Part shown: piece by piece, positions 35,901 to 48,428 of the stretch | Numbering within the stretch: the first letter of the stretch is position 1 | How the letters are laid out: each line of letters begins with the position of its first letter | DNA from: Pogonophryne albipinna | Taxonomy: Eukaryota > Chordata > Actinopteri > Perciformes > Artedidraconidae | Length of the DNA: 64,000 bases | Reading direction: 5' to 3' | Assembly: GCA_028583405.1 (NCBI GenBank) | Contig: CM053247.1 | Location: 8,624,946-8,688,945 of the forward strand | Notes under the pieces: model-generated | Told to the model about the DNA's origin: nothing | Seen by the model: the letters and a program-made list of their open reading frames with translations, nothing else | The model's database searches: none | Position numbers and translations under genes: made by a program

Positions 35901-38900
35901 ACTGATAATACACTTTGTGGGGGGTTTCCCCTTTCCTGTAGTGTGTAATATAGGTTTTTGTGCATGTAACAAAAAGTCTTTAGGGAGTTTCTCTCTAACT
36001 TTTAACTATGTCATGCATGTTTAGAAATACCAAAGAATTGTACAAATGTCTCGAAATTGTCTAAATGCTGCTGATTTTATTTTGTGTTTTTCATGAATTT
36101 ACATTTGAATGTCCACTTACCTTGATGGTCTCCAGCCCTGCGTCCATGATTATACACTGTTTGGGCGTCAAGGTTTTGGCTTCACCCCCTCCCTGCAGGA
36201 ACCAGAGTTCACAGACGCACATTAGACATACTTTCCTTAAGGGCAACACTCAAATACATAAATACAATTGAATCCTTCTTATGTGTCTTCAGAAGGCTAC
36301 AAGTGGCAATTCTTTTTTTACTGCATGTGTTACCTTGAGACTGGACAGTCCTTTAGCTGCTGTGAGGAGCTGGGCACCCTGGAGAGAGAACAAAGACGGT
36401 AAATCAAGATCACCTTGAGACTGCTTCCAATCATTCATGCTTCATTGTTTGTCACATTTCTCTCTACAGAAGAAAAACTGCTCGGATTCAACACGATCAA
36501 CGTGTTCACAGAAGAAATCAAACTGGAGAATTTGCTGCCATCCGCCACTGGGTGTCAGCACAGCTCAACATAATCACAATTGATATCTGCAGATTGACCA
36601 ACCCCCTTCCTTAGTGCTCTGACGATCCCATTGATGACAGTAAAATGCTTTTTGCTATATGTGAGTGCAGGTAGCTGACAATGAATGTCTGAGCTTTGCT
36701 TTGTGGAGACACAATACACTTGATAAAATAATTAATAATATAAGTATATTTATGTCTTAGGAGTAAACCATGTGTTGATGCAAGACCATGTGAATGCAGG
36801 TGTTGCTATAGTTACACAGGAAAATATGCATAAAAGAAATTCACACTGAAATCCCTCCCACACCCCTTCTAGCCGTCAAAATGTATTCTTTGCTTGCTTT
36901 TTGAACATTAAAGCATTTAAACATGTCACAGTAGAGGCACACAATACAAATACCAATCAGGAAATGAGCATAATAGGGCCCCTTTAATACTTCTGCCCGA
37001 ATTACCGCAAATATATGATTATTCCTATATATTATATATGATCTAAAACAGTCTGAAATCCACCTTGCAGGAACCCTGTTTTTGGTAAATCTGTGCTTTA
37101 TAAAGAGTTTGGCAGCTGGTTTTCAGAAACTGTAATTAGATTTTTTTTTTTCAATACAGCCCCAGTCTGCTGCTCCATTACCACAGAAGCAAAAACATAA
37201 CAACAAAGGAAATCAATGCAGCAAAACAACCTCATTTACTAAAAGGGTTGGCTACAATAGAATAAGCTAGTCTATGTGATTTGTAAAGAATGGGCAAGTC
37301 TCCCTCTCTGCCCTCTGAATAAAACAATTAGTATGTGAAGCTGGAATCGTGATGACTGTCAATACATTTGACAGAAAAAAAATAAATGAGGCATATAATG
37401 ATTACTCATCATAAAACAGTTTTTTCCATTATCTTGTGTTAATGTTCTTTTTCTTCTAGCTTTGTAAGGGCCAGATTTGACTCAGATTTTTGCAGCAGAG
37501 GACAGGTTTTGACGAGTAAGAAAAACGTGCGGAATTAAAAAGATGACACCTCTAATTCGGCTTTATTGATTCTGATCCGTCTTCCTTTCTTTAATCTGCC
37601 TTTAGTGAGTCTGACAATGTTATAAGAGTGCACTACTCTTGTTTATGGTGAGAGTGAGTTTAGTTAATGGTGTGGGTAAGGAGGGATGTAGTTGTGCCGG
37701 TTGAGGTTAAGGCTGTTCTTACCAGACTGTCGTTGCTCTGCGGCAGGACGATGGTCTTCTCCAGGCTGCTCAGGACGATCTTCCACAGATCCTTCAGGAT
37801 CCTCTTCAACACTGTCTTCTCACAGACGTCAGCAAAGATACTGAGACTGGACACAAACACACATAACATGTGAGCTAAAACTACAGTCTTCATGAAGTAC
37901 GAGATCAAGTCTGAAATGTATCTTGCTTCACAATAGCTCCATTTGCAGCATAGACGAGGACAAATATTAGGACAAAGATACAAGGAGAGAAACATTCAAA
38001 CACATCTCAAGAGCACTATGAGCACTCCTCTCAACCACTTTGTTTACGCCAGGTTGGTGCAGAGTTGTTATCAGAGATATTAACACTATATCGTCAGAAT
38101 AGCAGTCGTTTTTTCTCATGACAAAACGCAAAGGAAACGGGGACACTAAAATGTGACGCACACCGCTGGGACAGGAGCGCTTGTAGGGGATTATAAAGTT
38201 AGCCAACTGTCACTGGAAAGTTACCTAAAATGTACGTTTTAATCGGCTTACTGTATTTTAACAATGTTATCGCATGATTCCTTACCATATTATTGCAGAT
38301 CTGCTGTAAGCTAGCTAGCTAACGAAGCTTACCTAATAATTTCAAATATACTGACAAACACTTACAATTATTAAACAGACTAACTCTGCCAACAGTTACA
38401 TTGACAGTGAGAACAATAATATGGTTATCTTTACACAAAACACTTAAGTTTTACCAGGCATTAAGTGTGTAAGGTGCACAAAACAACACATGGCGTTCAA
38501 AACATAATAAGATACACATATCAACCACGTATTAACCAGGCATGAAAACGGGTCAGGGGTGAAAAAGGTGAGAAGGATATTATCCCTCTAGGGGGGTCCG
38601 GGGGCATGCTCCCCGGGAAGAAAATGTTGAATATTCCATATTTTAAAGCATCAATCTGATGCATTTTGAGGTGCATTTTTTTGCCAACCTGGGGAGAGCT
38701 GGAGAAACTTAACTTCAGCCATGAGTCAAAAATATTATGGTCTTCTTACTAAGTATTATCAGGGATGCAAACTCATCAGGTATGGAAAAGGTGACAAGGA
38801 CCCGAGCCCCCGACCCCACGGAATATCGGCTTTAGAATGAGGAATAACAGGATTTTAGCAGTCAGAACAACTAAAGCAGCAGTGGTAATAATAACAGAAA

Positions 38901-41327
38901 CGCTAAAGAGTCACATCTAATAGAAATATATAAAAGCATTTATTTTAATTGTGTAGCAGTCAGTTTATAATTTTGGCAGCACTGTTGAGCATTTTGAAAA
39001 TCTATTTCCATGCCTCTGTGCAAGGCTTAGTCTTTCTATCTTTATGGCATCTGGTGTAAAGTAACTACATTCATAAACTCAAGTACTATACTTGGGTACA
39101 ATTTTGAGATACTTGTACTTTATTTAAGTATTTCAATGTTTTGCTACTTTGTTCTTCTTCTCCACTTCAGTTCAGAGGTACATGGTGTACTTTGACTCCA
39201 CTACATGTATTAATACCTTTAGTTACTTCACAGATGTGGATGAATGATGTGAAATCTAATCAAGTGTTAAATCAGACTTTAGTTCCACCTGGAGTAAATC
39301 CACAAGCTACCCTGCAGTCTACAAAGTCATTCAGACTGGCTGCACTTTTACCAGCTTTGAGAACACTTTCATGATCAATCATTATAAAACATATCATATA
39401 TATTATTCTGAAATGGACCAATCTGCACAACGACTATTTTACTGTCGCTACTTTCACTATATTTTGATGAGAATACTTTTCTACTTTTACTTGAGGAACA
39501 TTTTGAATGCAGTACTTTTACTAACAGAGTATTCCTACACTCTGGTACTTCTACTTTTACTCAAGTACAAGATCTGAGTATTTCTGCTTTTAATCAAGTA
39601 CAAGATCTGAGTACTTCTACTTTTACTCAAGTACAAGATCTGAGTACTTCTACTTTTACTCAAGTACAAGACCTGAGTACTTCTACTTTTAATCAAGTAC
39701 AAGATCTGAGTACTTCTACTTTTACTCTAGTACAAGATCTGAGTACTTCTACTTTTACTCAAGTACAAGATCTATACTTATACTACCTCCGTTTATAGCC
39801 TATGAAAAAAAAACTATTAGAAAACGAAGGCTAAAGCTAACGTTAGCAGATAGTGACAATGTATGCTAGTTAGCCAGCTCAACGATAATATTGCGACAGA
39901 AAAACTTTTCAGTTTACATCACGCTCTGCCGCTCCGACAGGGAGCCCTGCTCTGAACACCTGAACGACCCGTTCTAACAGCTGTTCACCAGCGGTCCAGT
40001 CTGTACCACAGTGACTCAGGACCGCAACGTTAATATTAACGAACGCACCCGTAGGTAATGTGGCTGCTGAAGCTAGACCATCATCGCGGAGCAGCAGAGC
40101 CGACAGGCAGGAAGACTCGAGCACACAGCTCGCGCTGCATTATAATATATAAAAAAAGAACACCATGCGTGTCATGATGGCACATAACAGCTCGCGGCCG
40201 CAGATTACTCCGGGTCCCAGACCCCCCCCCATACCCCAAAAATATTTTTATTGCAGATCTACATGAATCACACAAACGACCTATTTTGGATTCAAAACGG
40301 CGAATTTCGCCGAAAGGTGAGTGATTTTCATGCCTGATTAACAATTCATGATAAATAGAGACGCGTACGTTTAAAAAGAGCCTCAGTAGATTATGAACGT
40401 TTGCAACCATTTTCTAGTTTCCTAGACAATAATATAAAAACCTTCACCAAGGTTGTTTCCATAAGTGATGAATAAAAAAGCAAACTGTTAATGCCCCGTT
40501 ATACGAAGTTGCTTTCATTTTTTTATTTTCTTTGTCCATGACTACGGCTGAGAGTGCTATATAAATGCCTTCACCTTGGGTTCAAATCTAACATGTTGGT
40601 GTATCCTTGGGCAAAATAGTTAACCAAGTGGCTCCTGATGGCTGACTGTGTGAATGGGTGTGATTGGGCGAATTATGGCCTCCTTTATTTATAAAGGGAG
40701 CCATCGTATATATTTAAAGCGCTTTCAGGGGTCGTAAAGACTTGATAAAGCGCCATATGAATGCAGTCCATTTACCATTCTTTACCAAACCCAAAAAAAA
40801 AAAACCCCTCCATTGCAGAAAAACATTGGGTCAGATCACCTCCTTGTTTGAGTTTGTTCTAGTTAGAGGTTCTAAGGAAAGTGAACCTCTCATTGGTGCT
40901 TTAACAAACCAAGTATAGTAGAGAAACGATCCTGGGTATAGCTTCTTCTAGCAGGAGTCACTGTGTGTGTCACACTCTCACTTACTTCCCATCCAGGAAC
41001 TCCATGAGGGGCCTCAGCATATTGTCAGCGTCTGCCTCTGCAGTGTTGTGGTTGGGGGGGCCTTTGATCTGATAGAGGAGCTCAGCCATCTGACGCATGC
41101 AGCCGTTAATACGAGCCTGGAAACTGGAGGGAGAGACAAACTTAGACGAGAACACTTCTGCAGGCCTGATAGAGGCTTGTTCCTCAGACATGCATACAGG
41201 TCTGTGTGTGTGTGTGTGTGTGAGCGTGTGTGTGCTACCTCTTGGCAAATCCCATGCTGAAGTTGTCCAGGAAGGTGTTTAGCTTCACCTGCAGGTCATT
41301 CAGGATGTCGGCTGCCTCGGTATCCAG
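32999..41327 (-). CDS. unc13b: Unc13b-like synaptic vesicle priming protein, 3' ten exons
   Basis: Unc13/Munc13 proteins prime vesicles by opening syntaxin through the MUN domain at the presynaptic active zone. Ten exons with GT-AG borders and consistent phases were read: 41239-41327, 40986-41123, 37723-37846, 36334-36378, 36121-36192, 35695-35842, 35538-35594, 35020-35103, 33375-33534, 32999-33283 (stop TGA at 32999-33001). They encode the late MUN domain ([66 protein letters not shown]) and the C-terminal C2 domain ([53 protein letters not shown]). [10 protein letters not shown] and CWCPIG favour Unc13b over Unc13a; unc13c is not excluded. The HPGTGEH-type motif expected at the C2 start is missing. 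Upstream C1, C2B and early MUN exons are not in the window. Confidence 0.9.
33734..34460. mobile_element. MITE in an unc13 intron, about 130-bp inverted ends
   Basis: Begins CAATAGAGTGGTGCAG and ends CTGCACCACTCTATTG. The inner TIR parts pair through 'gatttctccatagg' and 'aataaggtctgtgg'. A TA inside the terminus may be the target dinucleotide. It is non-coding and lies between the 160-nt and 84-nt exons. Confidence 0.85.
35538..35594 (-). CDS. unc13b: unc13 57-nt cassette exon in the MUN-C2C linker
   Basis: Acceptor 'cctcacag', donor GTAAGT, phase 1 at both ends, encoding [17 protein letters not shown] plus split codons. If it is skipped, exon 35695-35842 joins 35020-35103 to read [14 protein letters not shown], which is the usual Unc13 sequence at this point. 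This makes it a probable alternative exon. Confidence 0.7.
38537..40336. mobile_element. hAT-like element in an unc13 intron
   Basis: Begins CAGGCATGAAAAC and ends GATTTTCATGCCTG, with the 6-bp direct repeat ATTAAC on both sides (38531-38536, 40337-40342). A hAT would give 8 bp, so the assignment is tentative. It contains a 33-bp tandem repeat and no transposase. Confidence 0.5.
39556..39775. repeat. 33-bp tandem repeat
   Basis: Six to seven units of 33 bp built on 'caagtacaagatctgag' and 'acttctactttta' lie within the 38537-40336 element. The surrounding 39060-39560 shows looser versions of the same words. Confidence 0.9.
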
Positions 41328-42178
41328 CTGCAACACACACATAACGGAACAGGAGGAAAAAGTGATAACAAGGTTATTTCAAGTCTTTACAATCAATTAT
41401 TTACAGCCTGAAATAGAAAGCTACATGTCAACAGCAGTTAATGCATACAGTTCTAGTCCTTTGCAATTTCTCTTGGGAGGCCAATCAGAGAGGGGCTAAA
41501 GAAGACACACAGAGGGTGAATATAGGTGCATTCAGCAAAGAGAATGATAAACATAATGTTAATGCATGTACACTTTAATATTAAACTAATATTAGACCAA
41601 AATGCAAGTATGGGTCAGTAAATGGGCACTACATGACCCCCTTGAATGGATATAACTGTTTCAGTGTTCTGTCTCAGGTTTTCTGGGACAGGTCTGCTTT
41701 GGTCCCCAGTGTCCAAACTAAACACTAACCCTAACCCAGGCAGCATTGAGTTATTATGCTCCAAATATCTGTGCATCTATGTCAAACGCAAGTCTCACTA
41801 TTTTTAAAACTAGGCTGAAGACTTTTCTTTTGTTTGATTATTTTTAAGCTTGTTTGGCCTTATTTATTTTTTTTAATGTTTTTTGGGCAACTTGTGCCTT
41901 TCTTGTAGAGACAGAGTTGAAATGCGTGACAGAGGGGATGACATGAGGGAAATAGTCCCGAGCCAGTTTCGAACCAAGGTCCTCCGCTTGTGGACCTAGC
42001 CTATTTAATGTTATTTATATATGTGTTTCTGCTGCAGTATATGCTAATGTTTTTATTTTTGTAAAGCAGTTTGAATTGCCTTGTGTTGAAATGTACTCTG
42101 TATATAAACTTGCCTTGCCTTACACAACACTGTACTGGCAGATCACTGTTGAAAGTGACAATTCTCCCTCCCTAACTA
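41328..42178. other. unc13 intron or upstream sequence, no exon seen
   Basis: No further Unc13 exon with acceptor and donor was found here. The sequence is AT-rich with weak LINE-like text near 41800-42120. Confidence 0.5.
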
Positions 42179-43770
42179 AGTGCATCCGGAAAGTATTCAT
42201 ACCACTTCACTTTTTCCACATTTTGTTATGTTACAGCCTTATTTCAATTTGGATTACATTCATTTGTTTTCTCAACATTCTACACACAATGCCCCATAAT
42301 GACAAAGTGAAAAACGTTTTAAAATAATTTTCGCAAATGAATTAAAAATAAAACACTCAAATATCACATGTGCATAAGTATTCACACCCTTTACTTAATA
42401 CTTTGTTGAAGCACCTTTGGCAGCCATTACAGCCTCAAGTCTTCTTGAGTATGATGCTACAAGCTTAGCACACCTTTCTTTGGGCAGTTTCTCCCATTCT
42501 TCTGTGCAGATCGTCTCAAGCTCCATCAGGTTGGACGGGGAGCGTCGGTGCACAGCCATTTTCAGATCTCTCCAGAGATATTCAATCTGGTTCAAGTCTG
42601 GGCTCTGGCTGGGCCACTCAAGGACATTCACAGACTTGTCCTGAAGCCACTCCTTTGTTATCGTGTGCTTAGGGTCATTGTCCTGTTGAAACCTTCGCCC
42701 CAGTCTGAGGTCCAGAGCACTCTGGAGCAGGTTTTCATCAAGGATCTCTCTGTACATTGCTGCATTCATCTTTCCCTTGATCCTGACTAGTCTCCCAGTT
42801 CCTGCCGCTGAAAAACATCCCACAGCATGAAGCTGCCGCCACCATGCTTCACTATAGGGATGGTGTTGGCCAGGTGATGAGCGGTGCCTGGGTTCCGCCA
42901 GACATGATGCTTGGCCTTCAGGTCAAATTTGGTTTCATCAGACCAGACAATTTGGTTTCTCATGGTCTGAGAGTCCTCTCGGTGCTCCATGGGGGATTTC
43001 ATGTGCCTTTTGCTGAGGAGTGGCTTCCTTCTGGCCACTCTACCATAAGGCCTGATTGGTGGAGTGCTGCACAGATGGTTGTCCTTCTGGAAGGTTCTCC
43101 CATCTCCACAGAGGAACACTGGAGCTCTGTCAGAGTGACCATCGGGTTCTTGGTCACCTCTCTGACTAAGGTCCTTCTCCCCCGATGTTCAGTTTGGTTT
43201 GGGCAGCCAGCTCTAGGAAGAGCCCTGATGGTTTCAAACATCTTCCATTTGCAAATGATGGAGACCACTGTGCTCGTTGGGACGTTTAATGCTGCAGACA
43301 TTTTTCTGTACCCTTCCTCAGATCTGTGCCTTGATACAATCCTGTCTCTGAGGTCTACAGTCAATTCCTTGGACCTCATGACTTGGTTTGTGCTCGGATA
43401 TGCACTGTCAACTGTGGGACCTCATATAGACAGGTGTGTTATTTTCCAAGTCATGTCTAATCAATTGAACTTACCACAGGTGGACTCCAGTCAAGTTATA
43501 GAAACATCTCAAGGATGATCAGTGGAAACGGGATGCGCCTGAGCTCAATTTTCATAGCAAAGGGTGTGAATACTTATGTGCATGTGATATTTCATTTTAT
43601 TATTTTTAACACATTTGCGAAAAATTCTTTAAAAACGTTTTCTATTTGTCATTATGGGGTATTGAGTGTGGAATGTTGAGGAAAAAAATAATTTAATTCA
43701 TTTTGAAATAAGGCTGACATAACTACATTTGAAAAAAGTGAAGGGGTATGAATACTTTCCGGATGCACTG
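42179..43770 (-). mobile_element. Tc1-like transposon fossil, 1.59 kb
   Basis: TIRs of about 200 bp start AAGTGCATCCGGAAAGTA and end CTTTCCGGATGCACTG, flanked by TA (42177-42178, 43771-43772). The minus strand encodes a Tc1 transposase from 43379 to 42395 in three frames: an N-terminal helix-turn-helix part, then IVWSDETKF, then QQDNDPKHT and [10 protein letters not shown], the DD34E residues. Two frameshifts (near 43060-43120 and 42800) inactivate it. Confidence 0.95.
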
Positions 43771-43956
43771 TACATGCAGTTGGGGAAACAAGTTCCACTA
43801 AAGGAATGTTTCTTACCATATATGGTCTGTTTTTGCACAAGCAGATGGGTGTAGAATAAGTAAATCTGTGTAGGTTTGAGCAGCAGGTGTGACACTCTGC
43901 TGATGTGTCTGGTTAAAGGGGCCCTATCATGCTTTTTGGGGTTGTTCCCTTTCCTG

Positions 43957-44480
43957 TCAAATCAAATCAAATTTTATTTGAAGAACACATTTAAAAACGA
44001 TTTTGGTCGAGCCAAAGTGCTGTACATGTAATTTAAACACATACAAACACATTACATCACAATAAAACACAATAAATCACAACAGATAAAACAACACATA
44101 GAACAGTCAGGAATCGTGACCCCACTCTAACTAGAAGGCCAGAGAGAAGTAGTGAGTCTTCAGTGTGGATTTAAAAGCCCCTAGGGTCTGGGCCGACCTC
44201 ACATGGAGGGGAAGAGTGTTCCAGAGCCTGGGGCCAGCTGCTGCAAAGGCTCGGTGCCCTCGGGTTTTGAGCCTAGTCTTAGGCACTACCAGCAGCAGCT
44301 GGTCAGCAGACCTTAAGGCTCTGCCTGGGGTGTAGCGCTGAAGGAGTTCAGCTATATAGGCCAGAGCCAACCCATTTAGTGCTTTAAAAACAAATAAAAG
44401 GATTTTAAAATCAATTCTGAACCGGACTGGAAGCCAGTGTAGTGAGGCCAGAATTGGGGTGATGTGGTCACACTTTTTGT
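43957..44480 (-). mobile_element. LINE 3' end (L2/Rex-type), minus strand
   Basis: The minus strand encodes GHRAFAAAGPRLWNTLPLHV and ends LKTHYFSLAF. The 3' tail is an AAATCAAATC repeat near 43957. It is 5'-truncated. Confidence 0.8.
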
Positions 44481-44990
44481 GGCCAGTCAGGAGACGTAGT
44501 GAGGTGACACTGTAGTGTGTTATATAGGTTTTTGTGCATGTTAATGGGCTGCCATATCATAAATACCAAAGTTGCCTCCAGAGGGAGTTTCTCTCCATAC
44601 ACACTATGAAACACCTCCATTGAACTCCTTTGTTTACTTATATAAAATAGTGACATCACTATGTAACACTCGCGATTGTACATGATAGGCTAAGGGGCGG
44701 GTAACAAGCGGATGAGAAATCACTACAGAGTCGGCCAGCTAACCAATCAGAGCAGACTGGGCTAGTAGTAGTAGAACCTTTATTTATCCAGGAAAATCAA
44801 TTAAGAACAAATTCTTATTTACAATGATGACCTGACAGGAGGCAAAGGCTTCCTGAGGGGATGGGGTTTGGGAGGAAAAAAAATAAAGCTAGGGCTAGGC
44901 AGAATGAGATAAATAAAGACCTTTTTGAAAATGACAGCATGTAAACATGCCTCAGTAGAACAAAATACAAATATGAAACCGGAAAATTAG
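44480..44990 (-). mobile_element. Dispersed repeat and second LINE tail
   Basis: 44480-44760 is the repeat also seen at 10540-10850, here reversed. 44770-44900 ('aacctttatttatccagg') is the minus-strand 3' UTR of the LINE family at 46260-47560. Confidence 0.6.
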
Positions 44991-46259
44991 CCCTTTTAAA
45001 ACTGAAACATTGATCAGTAAGGCTCTGATTTGCAGCTAGAATATGACACCAATTTATCTACGGGACATTAGGACGTTACTGTCCAACCTCACCATCATGA
45101 GACATCAGGCTCTGTTTATGGTCTTAGGTGATGCAAGTACAGCACTATTTAGAGTTTTGTTATTTACAGTCAGCATTAGCAAAAGTTAGTTGCTTGTTTG
45201 TGAACTCTACCTCGGGACTGGGATCTGAAAATGTTCGAACATCTTATGTTCATGGACCACAAGTTAATATCAGCAACTCTTTAGTGCTATTTGTGAATGT
45301 TTGAGCTTTAATTTGCAGCAAAATGAATGTGTATGAAGCACATTTGGATGGTGTTTGAATAGGCAAACATAGCACAGTACATTTGTGCAGCCGAGATGAG
45401 TAAGCCTGTGTAACTCCACATTCATTTCTCAGTGGGTGAACTTTGTTACTACAGTGAGTCAGAGATACACATGGTGCTCTACAGTATGGGCGTATAGTGA
45501 GCGTGTGCCATGGATACAGAATGGTAAACAGGAAAGAAATGCAAAAGATCTGAGTAAGATTTCAGCTGGGGAGAGTTTTTACAGTAAGTATAAAGAGGCT
45601 CATTCAAATACTTCAAACCCATTCAAGTGTGTGAATGAGCGCTACAAGCGATAAACAGCATTTCCTGAGGCTAAAAGTTTACCACAAGATACGTTTGGAA
45701 TAAAAATCAATTTTTTACATTCAGTGAAAATAATTTGACAGCAGGAGGCCGCCACCCTTCCCCTGTTAACAGAAAGAAAGCTGAAATTGGTGAATAATAA
45801 TGTAGAATCAACCTGGTGGGAAGCAGCGTGAGGTTGATGTTGGAAGTAGAAATAAGGAGAAAGTTGCTTAGGAAGAGATTTAAATGAGTTTAAAGAGTTT
45901 TCTTTTCTCAGTAGGCATTTTCAGGACCAAAAAGTGCCTATTTATCTGAGATGTGTGCACTGCAAAAAAAGTAAAGATGTTCTGGTGTCAAAATAACCAA
46001 AACCAGTAATGCTGAACTGACATTTAATGCAGGTTTCTTGGCAAATTTGACTAGTAACAAAGTCAAAGGAACTGTCCAAATGACAGTTACCTTTAAGCTA
46101 AGAGTCAGACTCAGATCAGGTGATCTGGCAGGGAATCAAATGTCCTGCTCAGTTTTATTTCAGCACCTGACTGCATTGGAAGCAAAGATAATCCAGGGCT
46201 GAAATACATTGCTGGCACTTCTTCTTTTGTGGTGCCATTGTAATGACTGGATTGTGTTG
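44991..46259. other. No gene recognised
   Basis: Apparently unique AT-rich sequence with no convincing exon. Confidence 0.5.
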
Positions 46260-47565
46260 TGAGCCCTGTTGGTCCAAGAAATGTTTTTTGGACAAGGAAA
46301 CCTGACTTTTAAGTACAGATTTGCCAATTTATTTTGCCATTCTAAAAAAAACGACCTCTCTGAAAGGTCCCAATGTGTTCAGTTTGATGGGCTGTCTTCT
46401 GAGTGGTTAAACATCACTAATGGTGTACCACAAGGTTCACTTTTAGGTCCGCTATTATTCTCTATCTATATTAATAGTTTAGGTGAAAATGTCGAAGGAG
46501 CAACCTTACATTTTTATGCGGACGATACCGTTATGTACTGTGCAGGTCCCTCGATTAACGAGGCTGTTGTAAATTACAGGCTGTTTTTAACATTATTCAG
46601 GCTCAGCTCTCTGAGCTTAAGCTTCTTTTAAATGTGGATAAAACCAAGGTAATGCTCTTTTCTAAAGCTAAAGCTAAAAATACACCGGAGACTGCTTTGG
46701 ATATTGTAACTACGCAAGGAATACAACTTGAAGTGGTTACCTGTTACAAATACCTTGGTATCTGGCTTGATGATTGTCTCACTTTTAAATTTCATGTAAA
46801 TAACCTGCTTAAAAAGCTGAGGGTTAGGCTAGGTTTCTTCTACAGAAATAAGTCCTGTTTCTCACTTGAGGCCAGGAAAAGGCTAGTCACTGTGACCTTT
46901 TTACCTGTGCTGGACTATGGTGATTTGTTATATATGAATGCACCTGCCAATTACCTGAGCAAGTTAGATGCTGCGTATCACAGTGCACTGAGATGTTTGA
47001 CAAATTGTAAAGCACTTACGCATCACTGTACCCTGTATACCAAGGCGGTTTTGCCATCACTTACTGTACGGAGACTCAGTCACTGGTACTTTTTCATTTA
47101 CAAAGCCATGTTGGATAAACTACCATCTTATATCTGCTCCCTGATCTCTCGGCGAATTGAAAGTACTTATTGTCTGAGATCGCATGCTGTGGTTTTATTA
47201 AATGTGCCAAGTGCTAGGACTGTCTTAGGGAAGAAAGCTTTTAGATGTGCAGCTCCACTAACATGGTGGAGCTGCACATCTGCAAAAATAATGGAAAATT
47301 ACCAAGCTAGTGCCACTACATGTTTTTAAAGCTCGGTTGGATGCTACAAAATCAGATGCTGTTTGTACCTGTACATGTGGTTAGATATGTAAATTGTAAT
47401 CCCTGTACATTTTGCTGTATGATGTCCTTTTGTTGTTCTGTTGTTTATGTTTTTATGTCTTCTTGTGGAACCTACTGCTGCAGGTCTCCCTTGAAAAAGA
47501 GATCATTGATCTCAATGGGATTTTACCTGGATAAATAAAGGTTTTGAATTGAATTGAATTGATTC
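46260..47565 (+). pseudogene. Non-LTR retrotransposon reverse transcriptase, 3' part
   Basis: The plus strand encodes NGVPQGSLLGPLLFSIYIN and FYADDTVMYC (catalytic YADD intact), then after a frameshift near 46630 MDKTKVMLFSKAKAKNTPE, YLGIWLDDCLTFKFHVNNL and the C-terminal segment SHWYFFIYKAMLDKLPSYI. The 3' UTR ends 'ggataaataaaggttttg' with a GAATT tail repeat. The 5' part is missing. Confidence 0.85.
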
Positions 47566-48428
47566 TACCAGCCAATGTTACAGTGTGATCTACTTGTCTT
47601 GGTGGGTTTGGAATGGTTTAATTCAGACTCATGTTAATGCCAGTAAATACAAAGGAATTAGGTAACATCTTAAGGCCAATTAAGCAAAGTGCTGATTAAT
47701 GCTTAAAGAGGTCCTATTGTGCTTCGTTTTTTTTTTGGCCTGAAAAGCCTCCATTGGACTCCGTTGTTTACTTCTGTAACAGTGAAATCACAATGTAACA
47801 CTTGCGCTTCTATTGGCTAGCGCTCCAACACATTGTACGTGATTGGCTAAGGGGCGGGACATCCCTTGTTAAAGTGCTAGCACGGTATAATAGTTAGAAG
47901 TTACTGTCATCCAGGTGACTTTGTAGTCAAATTTGGAGCATTTTATAATTAATTTATATACGGTCCACATGCAGCTTTAAGTGGTTGCAGTTTTCAGTTT
48001 GAAGGATAAAATGGCCTTGAGGACTTGGTACCAGACGTTCCATAAACCAGTGATATACAACCTGGCGCTCATTAGTACGCTGTACCTCAAGTATACACCA
48101 CATGTTACAAAGCCAAGTGGCTAGACGTTGCCAGATAAGACATCCCAAAGTGTCTTTGTAGAAAGTGTGCCATCGATAACTGTTCTACTGTGTTATTAGA
48201 TAGAGGACATTGGGCAAAGTGCCACAACATATAATGGGACTAAAAGAGGGCAATGACTTTGAAGTGACAGTGTTTTAGTATCTCTCAATCTAATTGAGAA
48301 ATGTTGATTGAAGTGAAAGCCTGGACACGCCCCCTTCTTGGTCTGTTTCCAAAAATGTAAAGTACGCAGCTGTCCTTATGTAAACTGCAAGTGTTGAGCA
48401 TAGTCAAACAGCTTTATAGGCTTATGGA
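47566..48428. other. Spacer with MITE remnants
   Basis: 47705-47890 carries a TTAA-MITE-like left end ('ttaaagaggtcctattgtgc') and the 'ggctaaggggcggg' repeat shared with 10620 and 44690. The rest is unremarkable. Confidence 0.5.

Noticed and set aside
42844..43518. 224-aa plus-strand ORF
   Set aside because: Antisense shadow of the Tc1 transposase.
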